The notes under the pieces were generated by a model, which saw only the letters and a program-made list of their open reading frames with translations, was not told where the DNA came from and did not search any database. From an uncultured Clostridium sp. (GTDB lineage Bacteria > Bacillota > Clostridia > TANB77 > CAG-508): a DNA stretch of 7,734 nt. This document shows, piece by piece, positions 1 through 5,237 of the stretch (its first letter is position 1; every line of letters starts with the position of its first letter). A program made the position numbers and the translations under genes. The stretch is from the NCBI GenBank assembly GCA_905203195.1, contig CAJKVD010000032.1:1-7734 (forward strand). Direction: 5' to 3'.

Positions 1-102
1 GTAACTTATATTATTATATGTGAAGTCAAAAGCTGTGATTATCCATTGTTTTGATTTCATATCATTTCTTAATACAGTAATGTTTTTTAAAATGTTGTCC
101 AT
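1..102 (-). CDS. 5' end of a leftward hypothetical gene (cut by window start), resembling DUF6037
   Basis: The minus strand is open from an ATG at 102 to the window edge, giving 34 residues that begin MDNILKNITVLRNDM. An AAGGATGG ribosome site lies 6 nt upstream, and a consensus sigma-A promoter (-35 at 157-162, -10 at 133-138) points into it, so this is a real gene start despite the short visible length. The segment ending in FDFTYNN resembles YNFNYNNHK near the start of the leftward gene at 810-1439, so the two are probably paralogues. Both recall, from memory, the uncharacterised DUF6037 family, whose members begin with a helix and an F-x-Y-N-N-type strand. It diverges from the first XRE gene, and the spacer of its promoter carries a palindrome, so repression by that XRE is likely. 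The function is unknown. Confidence 0.6.
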   Translation of the reverse strand, partial: MDNILKNITVLRNDMKSKQWIITAFDFTYNNISY

Positions 103-132
103 AAAATCCCATCCTTCATAAATACATGTGGA

Positions 133-162
133 ATTATATAACGGAAATTATTCCGTTGTCAA
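133..162 (-). promoter_or_regulatory. Leftward sigma-A promoter with palindromic operator in its spacer (unit 1)
   Basis: Read on the minus strand, TTGACA (162-157) is followed by an 18 bp spacer and TATAAT (138-133), both perfect consensus hexamers. The start codon of the leftward gene is about 30 nt downstream. The palindrome AACGGAA-N4-TTCCGTT (140-157) fills the spacer, so a dimeric repressor bound here would block polymerase. The adjacent XRE gene is the natural candidate. No equally good rightward promoter for the XRE was found. Confidence 0.75.
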
Positions 163-190
163 ATTTAAAAATCTGAGGAGTGATTACATC

Positions 191-403
191 GTGATAAATA
201 TATTAAAAAAAATTATGCAAAACAAAAATATTAGTATTTATAAATTGAGTAAATTAACTGGTCTTGATGATAAGGGGTTAGGATGTATTATTAACGGTAA
301 AACAAAAAATCCAAGAATTGATACGTTAATAAAAATAGCAAAAGCGCTTGATCTTAATGAACATGAATTTGCTGAATTATGCGGATATAGAAAGGATGAT
401 TAG
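191..403 (+). CDS. Small XRE-family (Cro/C1-type) HTH transcriptional regulator, unit 1
   Basis: This 70-residue protein is almost entirely one helix-turn-helix domain. Helix 2 lies at about residues 17-24 (YKLSKLTG) and the recognition helix at about 28-36 (KGLGCIING). A conserved tail follows, with KNPRID at 39-44, IAKALDL at 49-55 and EFAELCGYRKDD to the end. The frame is open from an ATG at 128, but I chose GTG at 191. GAGGAG at 175-180 is correctly spaced from it, and the resulting length matches its paralogue at 1515. The longer start would add 21 residues with no counterpart and begin inside the divergent promoter. It is a probable repressor of the divergent gene through the palindrome at 140-157, acting as a DNA-bound dimer. 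One nucleotide separates it from the next gene, whose ribosome site lies within this coding sequence. Confidence 0.88.
   Translation: MINILKKIMQNKNISIYKLSKLTGLDDKGLGCIINGKTKNPRIDTLIKIAKALDLNEHEFAELCGYRKDD
308..400 (+). repeat. Conserved XRE 3' coding segment, copy 1
   Basis: This 93 bp segment aligns without gaps to 1635-1727, with 80 of 93 positions identical by hand count. A third, shorter and more diverged relative lies at about 3177-3253. Identity falls upstream, where the recognition helix is encoded. The segment could be a substrate for recombination between cassettes. Confidence 0.7.
391..395 (+). promoter_or_regulatory. Ribosome binding site encoded inside the XRE tail, unit 1
   Basis: AAAGG within the codons for Y-R-K-D-D of the regulator lies 9 nt before the ATG at 405. 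It is the only plausible ribosome site for the downstream gene. The same bases serve the same purpose at 1718-1722 in unit 2. Confidence 0.6.
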
Positions 404-404
404 G

Positions 405-824
405 ATGAAATATTTGTTAATAAAGAAAAATAAATTGCCTCAAATTCATGAAACAAATAATATTCCTAATGTTATAACAAAAATGTTTGGAAGAAAATTT
501 AGAATATTAAATGAAAATGATATTGCATATTGTAGATCACAATCTGTATATGCTACAAAATTAGATTTAGTAAGAGATTGCATGTGGATTGGTAGATATG
601 AGCAATATGGAAGCAATGAGGAAATAAATAGACCACTATATGCAATGGTAGAAAAGAAGCATAATAGTGGCGCAGCAATTTATGGTGATTTTATAATTAC
701 AAATTTCAATTTTACTAGTTTAACTAATGAGCAAGTAAAATATTATAATTATTTTTTTGGAAAAAGAAGTATTGATGATGCAAACAAATTAATAATAGAA
801 TATCGAAAATTATTTAATTGTTAG
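405..824 (+). CDS. Small protein downstream of XRE 1, DUF3846-like
   Basis: The product is 139 residues. The ATG at 405 was chosen because AAAGG at 391-395 is well placed and it follows the XRE stop by one base; the open frame continues upstream only inside the XRE gene. The protein starts MKYLLIKKNKLPQ, a short strand followed by a basic stretch. Near residues 95-118 it carries AIYGDFIITNF followed by SLTNEQVKYYNYFF. That pattern (I-x-G-x-F-I-I, then S-L-T-x-E-Q and an aromatic helix) recalls the C-terminal half of DUF3846, a family of small phage and mobile-element proteins of unknown function. The assignment is from memory and moderate. It has no membrane segment or signal peptide. Coupled translation suggests it acts with, or is dosed relative to, the XRE. 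Its last 15 bases overlap the convergent gene. Confidence 0.75.
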   Translation: MKYLLIKKNKLPQIHETNNIPNVITKMFGRKFRILNENDIAYCRSQSVYATKLDLVRDCMWIGRYEQYGSNEEINRPLYAMVEKKHNSGAAIYGDFIITNFNFTSLTNEQVKYYNYFFGKRSIDDANKLIIEYRKLFNC

Positions 825-1439
825 GTTCAAATTATATGTTTTTTTCAATAATAGAGTTAATGATTTTGCTTTTTCAATATCGTTAGTGTAACGGAGTGTT
901 AAATGATTATTTTGTAGAAACTCAATGATAATTTTAGACTGTTTTAGACCGTAGATATTTCTTATTTTTTCTTCCATTTTATTGCTGATATTTGCTGTTA
1001 CTGTTGTTTCAAAATATGGTTTATATGTTTTTGGATATTGCATACGTTTGACATGTTTTTTTAATTGTTCGTAATTGTAGTTTTCAATTTCAGTAATGTT
1101 AATGTTTTCTATTTTTGAAAATAAATATTCAAAAAATGGTACAAGAGAACGTTCGTTTTTTTTGAAAATAGGCATTATATATTTATAGTAATCGCCTAAA
1201 TATGGATTTATGGTCTTAATAGTGGAGTTATTATAATCTTTTGTTTCAATATCAAAAGGTAGAAAGTACTGATTTTTATCAATATAAAATTTAATATGGA
1301 TTTGTGTATCTAAACCATGTAAAGAGCTATAAAATAGAGACACTTTGTGATTGTTGTAGTTAAAATTGTAGCGAACAACCTCGTAATTGCTTTCTTTGTA
1401 TATGTTTATTATATTGTTAATTCCGTTTGTAATATTCAT
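810..1439 (-). CDS. Leftward hypothetical protein of unit 2, DUF6037-like
   Basis: The product is 209 residues. I chose the ATG at 1439 over the upstream in-frame GTG at 1448 because that GTG is part of the ribosome site AGAGGTG, six bases from the ATG. The N-terminal region has YNFNYNNHKVSLFYSS, then a strand-rich stretch (HIKFYIDKNQYFLPF), a LGDYYKY motif near residue 83, and near the C-terminus TNDIEKAKSLTLLL. The order (F-x-YNN strand, strands, LG-Y motif, late TD-x-x-KAK) recalls DUF6037, which has no established function; I am unsure. It has no membrane segment. Its own promoter carries a palindrome in the spacer, so it is probably the repressed payload of XRE 2. Its end overlaps the convergent gene by 15 bp. 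It looks paralogous to the partial gene at 1-102. Confidence 0.8.
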   Translation of the reverse strand: MNITNGINNIINIYKESNYEVVRYNFNYNNHKVSLFYSSLHGLDTQIHIKFYIDKNQYFLPFDIETKDYNNSTIKTINPYLGDYYKYIMPIFKKNERSLVPFFEYLFSKIENINITEIENYNYEQLKKHVKRMQYPKTYKPYFETTVTANISNKMEEKIRNIYGLKQSKIIIEFLQNNHLTLRYTNDIEKAKSLTLLLKKTYNLNLTIK

Positions 1440-1462
1440 ATAAATCACCTCTTATAGAGTTT

Positions 1463-1491
1463 ATTATAGCTCATTATAGTGAGTTACGCAA
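1463..1491 (-). promoter_or_regulatory. Leftward sigma-A promoter with palindromic operator in its spacer (unit 2)
   Basis: On the minus strand TTGCGT (1491-1486) is followed by 17 bp and TATAAT (1468-1463), with the start codon 24 nt further. The near-palindrome CTCATTATAGTGAG (1470-1483) lies inside the spacer, the same position as in units 1 and 3 but with unrelated sequence. On the plus strand TATAGT (1475-1480), 17 bp after TTATAG (1452-1457), is a weaker possible promoter for the XRE gene. It overlaps the palindrome, which would allow autoregulation. Confidence 0.7.
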
Positions 1492-1514
1492 AAAGTTAAG
1501 AAAGGAACAACATA

Positions 1515-1742
1515 ATGAATAAAAATTTTTTTGAAGAACTACTTAATAAAAAAAAAATTACAAGATACAAGCTTTGCAAAATTACAGGGATTAGTAGTGG
1601 TGGATTAACTGATTTGTTAAATAAAAAAGTAAAAAATCCAAGAATTGACACACTGTTAAAAATAGCAAAAGCACTTGATCTAACAAATGATGAATTTGCT
1701 GAATTATGTGGATATAGAAAGGATGATAAAAATGGAATATAA
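1515..1742 (+). CDS. Small XRE-family HTH transcriptional regulator, unit 2
   Basis: The product is 75 residues. AAAGGAAC at 1501-1508 precedes the ATG at 1515. Helix 2 is at about 18-25 (YKLCKITG) and the recognition helix about 29-37 (GGLTDLLNK). The tail is the same as in XRE 1: KNPRID at 40-45, IAKALDL, EFAELCGYRKDD at about 60-71, with four extra residues (KNGI). The recognition helix differs from those of XRE 1 and XRE 3, and so does the palindrome in the adjacent promoter, which fits separate binding specificities. It overlaps the next gene by 11 bp. An A10 run at 1548-1557, in the region encoding helix 1, is a possible slippage site. It probably represses the gene at 810-1439 and perhaps itself. 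Confidence 0.88.
   Translation: MNKNFFEELLNKKKITRYKLCKITGISSGGLTDLLNKKVKNPRIDTLLKIAKALDLTNDEFAELCGYRKDDKNGI
1635..1727 (+). repeat. Conserved XRE 3' coding segment, copy 2
   Basis: This is the gap-free counterpart of 308-400. It includes the final codons encoding CGYRKDD, which also supply the ribosome site of the next gene. Most differences from copy 1 are silent or lie in the stretch just before EFAELC. Confidence 0.7.
1718..1722 (+). promoter_or_regulatory. Ribosome binding site encoded inside the XRE tail, unit 2
   Basis: AAAGG within the Y-R-K-D-D codons of XRE 2 is 9 nt from the ATG at 1732. Because the downstream gene begins before the XRE stop, ribosomes finishing XRE 2 pass directly over this start, which suggests translational coupling. 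Confidence 0.6.
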
Positions 1743-2187
1743 AAGTTTACATTTTTCTAAAAGTCAAACAAGTATTCTTAAACACTTATACACTATATTG
1801 ACTGATGATAATGAAATATTATTAATATTATTTAATCAATTATACTGCGGTAAAAACAATATAAAGAATGTTGAGTTGTCCTATGATCAAAAGCATCTAA
1901 CATTATTAATTGGTGATGTAGATGAGACAAGTAAAAATATCATTGAAAGGAAATACACACTTAATGAAGAAGACTTTAATATAAAAAAAAGAAAAATAAA
2001 AAATTATGTAAATATTAAAGAAGATTTAACTATGATCTATTATTACAAATATATAGAGAGAAAAGAAAAAGATAATATTTTGATTATCAATTCTATTTCT
2101 AACTCTCAATATAATGCATGTTTAAAATTAGAAAAACTTATTAAAAATACCAACATTAAAAAAGAAGAAAAATTAGCTATTTTATAA
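1732..2187 (+). CDS. Small hypothetical protein downstream of XRE 2
   Basis: The product is 151 residues, and I do not recognise the family. The ATG at 1732 is set by AAAGG at 1718-1722; an in-frame ATG at 1687 lies deep in the XRE gene and has no ribosome site. The protein is rich in Lys, Asn and Ile. It has an N-terminal amphipathic stretch (SQTSILKHLYTIL), a strand-like middle (LTLLIGDVDE near residue 57) and a lysine-rich helix at the end. It has no cysteine motif, signal peptide or convincing membrane span. It occupies the place held by the DUF3846-like gene in unit 1 but shows no obvious similarity to it, so the partner slot appears to accept different genes. Its final codons form one arm of a hairpin shared with the convergent gene. 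Confidence 0.75.
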   Translation: MEYKSLHFSKSQTSILKHLYTILTDDNEILLILFNQLYCGKNNIKNVELSYDQKHLTLLIGDVDETSKNIIERKYTLNEEDFNIKKRKIKNYVNIKEDLTMIYYYKYIERKEKDNILIINSISNSQYNACLKLEKLIKNTNIKKEEKLAIL

Positions 2188-2196
2188 TAGCTAATT
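2171..2196. terminator. Bidirectional terminator hairpin shared by two convergent coding ends
   Basis: AATTAGCTATT (2171-2181) and AATAGCTAATT (2186-2196) form a perfect 11 bp stem around a TTAT loop. An A-rich tract upstream (a T-rich tract on the minus strand) and GTTTAATATT downstream suit termination in both directions, though the stem has little GC. Both convergent stop codons fall within it. Confidence 0.6.
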
Positions 2197-2965
2197 GTTT
2201 AATATTAAATATTTCTCCAAATATATACTTATTTTTTGAATTACAGTCGATCATTAATACCATTGAATTGTTTCTGTATTTTTCTAATTTTCTATCTATT
2301 TTTTCTGCAAGTTCAGAAGATGTTACCTTTATTATTAAGGTATATTTGTTATCTGCATCTTCACCAGTAGGATAATTAAAAAAATAAGTATGATGATTAT
2401 ATTTATCATTTGGATCAGTTTTGTTAGAAAAATTACATAGGAATATTTTCTTTCCTTTTACAAATTTTGTAAAAAGATGATTATTTCTACTATCACATAT
2501 TATATCATTTACTTTTATTTCATCGTTAATTTGAAAGTTTAGTTCATGTTGCTCACAAAAATAAAATAATTTGGAAACTGTATTTAATCCCATGTCATTT
2601 CTATTAGTATCATCTTGAATAGGTTCAGGTCTTGGATCATGTGAAGGTTCGCCATGATTATGTTCTTGCCTTTGACTATTGTTAATTACTGATTCATAAA
2701 AATCATCAATGGAGAAATTTTTATCAATTTGAATATCATTATTATTTCCAATGGCTTTTACATAACAACCAGCTACATGTGGATGAGTTGGTAAGGCTGC
2801 AAAATATGGATTTTTCAATCCGTTTCTCGACCGCAATGTTAGTGATGCATTACAATCTTTATTTGGACAATAATATGTTTTATCTTTAGCTATATTTATT
2901 TCTTTTAATTCTGAAGCATATACAAATTCCTTTCTATCACTATCTTTACAAGCATAGCTCGACAT
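2177..2965 (-). CDS. Leftward hypothetical protein of unit 3 with N-terminal CoiA-like zinc-binding region
   Basis: The product is 262 residues. The ATG at 2965 is preceded at six bases by GAGGTG; the GTG at 2974 belongs to that ribosome site. The N-terminal part shows C33-x4-C38, then R45, an NPYFA motif (52-56), H61/H63 and C67. This order of cysteine pair, arginine, Y-F-A, histidine and cysteine resembles the zinc-binding region at the front of CoiA-like competence proteins. Only the N-terminal part resembles CoiA, and no nuclease motif was seen. A charged, low-complexity linker (about 100-125, rich in H, E, P and D) leads to an unrecognised C-terminal domain that may be an OB-like or mixed alpha/beta fold. 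It holds the place taken by the DUF6037-like genes in units 1 and 2, behind the same type of promoter. It is likely controlled by XRE 3. Confidence 0.8.
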   Translation of the reverse strand: MSSYACKDSDRKEFVYASELKEINIAKDKTYYCPNKDCNASLTLRSRNGLKNPYFAALPTHPHVAGCYVKAIGNNNDIQIDKNFSIDDFYESVINNSQRQEHNHGEPSHDPRPEPIQDDTNRNDMGLNTVSKLFYFCEQHELNFQINDEIKVNDIICDSRNNHLFTKFVKGKKIFLCNFSNKTDPNDKYNHHTYFFNYPTGEDADNKYTLIIKVTSSELAEKIDRKLEKYRNNSMVLMIDCNSKNKYIFGEIFNIKQLAIIK

Positions 2966-2998
2966 AGTTATCACCTCGCACTATAAAATTATAATTAA

Positions 2999-3027
2999 AT
3001 TATACTGTAAAAAATAACAGTATTCAA
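2999..3027 (-). promoter_or_regulatory. Leftward sigma-A promoter with palindromic operator in its spacer (unit 3)
   Basis: On the minus strand TTGAAT (3027-3022), a 17 bp spacer and TATAAT (3004-2999) form a good promoter, 33 nt before the start codon at 2965. The perfect inverted repeat ATACTGT-N8-ACAGTAT (3002-3023) spans the spacer and touches both hexamers. Spacing and sequence differ from the palindromes of units 1 and 2, but the location is the same. Confidence 0.75.
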
Positions 3028-3056
3028 TATTAATCATTTCATAAAAGGAGTAGAAA

Positions 3057-3461
3057 ATGAACACATTATTTCTAATAGAATATTTAAAGCACAAAAGAAT
3101 AACTGTCTATCAATTAAGCAAAATGACAGGTCTTAATGAATCAAATTTAGGCAAAATACTTAACAAAAAAACAAAGAATCCCCGCATTGATTATTTATTA
3201 ACTATAGCAAAAGCACTTGATCTTAATGAACAGGAATTTGCTGAATTATGTGATTACCAGATTGATAAACAATCATGTGTACCACTTTATATTAGAGATG
3301 AAAATTTGAAATGCTATGGCGGTAATCCATCTAATGGAGAATGGATTACAGGTGCTTGTCCTAAATGCAAACTAGATGTGCAATTAGGAATGAATTATTG
3401 TCCTAATTGCGGACAAAAACTTTTATGGGAGAATGTAGAAAATGAGAAATCATGGATTTGA
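3057..3461 (+). CDS. XRE-family HTH regulator fused to a C-terminal zinc ribbon, unit 3
   Basis: The product is 134 residues. AAAAGGAG at 3043-3050 sets the ATG at 3057. Residues 1-65 match the other two XREs: helix 2 near 18-25 (YQLSKMTG), recognition helix near 29-37 (SNLGKILNK), KNPRID at 40-45, and EFAELC at 60-65. The CGYRKDD ending is replaced by CDYQIDK and a linker leading to a zinc ribbon, with C101-P-K-C104 and C115-P-N-C118 followed by GQKLLW. Similar CPxC...CxxCGxKLxW ribbons occur in many phage and mobile-element proteins and can mediate nucleic acid or protein contact. Unlike units 1 and 2 there is no coupled partner gene; a terminator follows directly. It probably represses the gene at 2177-2965 through the palindrome at 3002-3023. 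Confidence 0.88.
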   Translation: MNTLFLIEYLKHKRITVYQLSKMTGLNESNLGKILNKKTKNPRIDYLLTIAKALDLNEQEFAELCDYQIDKQSCVPLYIRDENLKCYGGNPSNGEWITGACPKCKLDVQLGMNYCPNCGQKLLWENVENEKSWI

Positions 3462-3487
3462 AGATGGAACAAGTTCCATCTTTTCTA
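3462..3487 (+). terminator. Intrinsic terminator after the XRE-zinc ribbon gene
   Basis: GATGGAAC and GTTCCATC form an 8 bp stem (3463-3480) starting two bases past the stop codon, followed by TTTTCTATTT. The same stem sequence, with one wobble pair, recurs after the gene at 6317-7009. It closes the three-cassette region. Confidence 0.7.
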
Positions 3488-3582
3488 TTTAGCTAATTAC
3501 CTCCGTAAGAAAGGATTTAAAATAAATATACGAAAAATATTTAAAGTTGAGATGAGATAAGATGTAGTTGAGGTGGTGGATA

Positions 3583-4842
3583 ATGAAAAAAATATTTATT
3601 TGTATAGATTTGAAATCATTTTTTGCAAGTTGCGAATGTTCAAAGAGAAATCTTGATCCATTTACTACTAACTTAGTAGTTGCTGATAAAACAAGAGGCG
3701 AAAACGCTTTGTGTCTTGCGATAACACCAGCAATGAAGAAACTAGGTATTAAAAATAGATGCAGAACAAAAGATATACCAGGTGATGTTTCTTATATCGT
3801 TGCAAAACCTAGAATGAAAATGTACATGGAATATTCTGCTAAAATCTATGGTATATATTTAAGATATGTATCAAGTAAAGATGTGCATGTATATTCGATT
3901 GATGAGTGTTTTATTGATATAACATCTTATTTGAAATATTACAAAAAGAAGCCTAAAGAATTTGCTGAAATGTTAATGTCTGCTGTTTTTGAAGAAACGG
4001 GAATAACAGCGACAGTCGGCATTGGAACAAATCTATATCTCGCTAAAATTGCTATGGATATAATTGCTAAACATGTTGATGATAATATTGGAATGCTTAC
4101 GGAAAATACATATAGAAAATATTTATGGCATTACACACCTTTGACGGATTTTTGGCATATTGGACAAGGCATTTCCAATCATTTAAATAGGTTAGGAATA
4201 TATGATATGTACGATTTAGCACATTATGATCAAAAAAAACTCTACAAGGAATTTGGGATTAATGCAGAATACATGATAGATCATGCGCTAGGTAAAGAAC
4301 CAACAACTATTGCTGATATAAAGGCTTATGCTCCTAAAACAAATTCTTTAAGTAATTCACAAATTTTAACTAAAGATTATAATTATGAGGATGCTTTCCT
4401 GGTAATGAAGGAAATGGTAGATACTAATGTAACAAGACTTGTAAAAGAACATAAGGTAACTGACTGTGTAAGTATATGTGTTGCTTACTCAAAGAGAAAT
4501 GGTGGAGGTTCTTCGGGCGGTCAAAGAAAAATGACAGTACGAACAAATTCCTTAAAAACAATAAGAGATGAATTTATAATCTTATATAAGGAAAAGGTAA
4601 CAGCAAACAAGCCAATAAGGCAAATTGGTATTTCATTTCATAATGTTATGAATGAAAGATTTGAAAGCTATGATCTTTTTACTGATATAGAGAAACTAGA
4701 AAAAGAAAAGAATGTACAAAAGGCGATAATATTAATACAAACTAAATATGGAAAAAATTCCATAATGAAAGGCATGAATAAACTTGAAAATGCAACTGGT
4801 TTAATGAGGAATCAATTAATTGGAGGTCATAATGCAATCTAA
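3583..4842 (+). CDS. Y-family translesion DNA polymerase (UmuC/UvrX type)
   Basis: The product is 419 residues, normal for the family, and it inserts nucleotides opposite damaged template bases with low fidelity. The ATG at 3583 follows GAGGTGG at 3570-3576; an in-frame TTG at 3568 lies upstream of that site. Catalytic metal ligands are visible as D9 in FICIDLKSFFAS and D107-E108 in YSIDECFID, and F14 is the expected steric gate. The little-finger domain includes GGQRKMTVRT. A possible clamp-binding segment (SYDLF) follows, then the KYGKNSIMKGMN and QLIGGHNAI signatures that typify Gram-positive UvrX/YqjW-like enzymes on phages and plasmids rather than chromosomal DinB. It overlaps the YolD-like gene by 11 bp. 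No LexA-type box (CGAAC-N4-GTTCG) was found upstream, and the promoter is not obvious. It appears intact. Confidence 0.95.
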   Translation: MKKIFICIDLKSFFASCECSKRNLDPFTTNLVVADKTRGENALCLAITPAMKKLGIKNRCRTKDIPGDVSYIVAKPRMKMYMEYSAKIYGIYLRYVSSKDVHVYSIDECFIDITSYLKYYKKKPKEFAEMLMSAVFEETGITATVGIGTNLYLAKIAMDIIAKHVDDNIGMLTENTYRKYLWHYTPLTDFWHIGQGISNHLNRLGIYDMYDLAHYDQKKLYKEFGINAEYMIDHALGKEPTTIADIKAYAPKTNSLSNSQILTKDYNYEDAFLVMKEMVDTNVTRLVKEHKVTDCVSICVAYSKRNGGGSSGGQRKMTVRTNSLKTIRDEFIILYKEKVTANKPIRQIGISFHNVMNERFESYDLFTDIEKLEKEKNVQKAIILIQTKYGKNSIMKGMNKLENATGLMRNQLIGGHNAI

Positions 4843-5149
4843 AAGAAAATTAAATAGGGCGAAGCTTTTTATTGCGTATGATGCATTGAAAGGTTTTAAA
4901 GAAATGATACATGAAAAAGAAAAAACAGTAATTAGAATTGAAAGAAAAACATTATCTGAAGATCAATTATTTGAGCTTAATTGGAAAATACAAAGTATAG
5001 AAGAAGGTAGTATTATTTCTCTTATTTACTATGTTCAAAATGAATATATTTTAAAAACAGGGTACGTAGCAAAGAATGATCTAGAAAAAAGAACCATTCA
5101 AGTTGTTGATCAGATAATAAAATATGAAAATATTTATAAAATTTTATAA
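4832..5149 (+). CDS. YolD-like protein, partner of the Y-family polymerase
   Basis: The product is 105 residues. GGAGG at 4822-4826 lies five bases before the ATG at 4832, and the gene starts inside the last codons of the polymerase, so the two are translationally coupled. The protein has an N-terminal basic stretch, a central segment with LSEDQL, and alternating strands ending in IKYENIYKIL. This matches the YolD-like family, small proteins of about 110 residues that commonly sit next to UvrX/YqjW-type polymerases in Bacillus phages and mobile elements. They are thought to act with the polymerase, possibly like UmuD, though their biochemical role is not settled. The usual proline/tryptophan-rich N-terminal motif of longer YolD proteins is missing or much altered. 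Confidence 0.85.
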   Translation: MQSKRKLNRAKLFIAYDALKGFKEMIHEKEKTVIRIERKTLSEDQLFELNWKIQSIEEGSIISLIYYVQNEYILKTGYVAKNDLEKRTIQVVDQIIKYENIYKIL

Positions 5150-5178
5150 AAATATTTTGTTCGAACCGTCCAAGACTG

Positions 5179-5205
5179 TTAGAAAATAAAACAATAATAT
5201 ATAAT
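5179..5205 (+). promoter_or_regulatory. Possible promoter of the membrane-protein gene
   Basis: A perfect TATAAT at 5200-5205 lies 33 nt before the ATG at 5238, with an AT-rich tract before it. The -35 is weak: TTAGAA at 5179-5184 with a short 15 bp spacer, or TGTTAG at 5177-5182 with 17 bp. An 8 bp palindrome GTTCGAAC lies just upstream at 5159-5166. Confidence 0.35.
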
Positions 5206-5237
5206 GGAGTAAGAACTGAATATAAAGGAGGCAGTAT

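Noticed and set aside
128..190. Upstream ATG start for XRE 1
   Set aside because: It has no ribosome site, lies within the divergent promoter/operator, and adds 21 residues absent from both paralogues. GTG at 191 fits the GAGGAG site and the paralogue length.
3467..3476. GAACAAGTTC as a possible LexA box
   Set aside because: The half sites are two bases apart instead of four and form the terminator stem. The same applies to GAACTAGTTC at 7021-7030.
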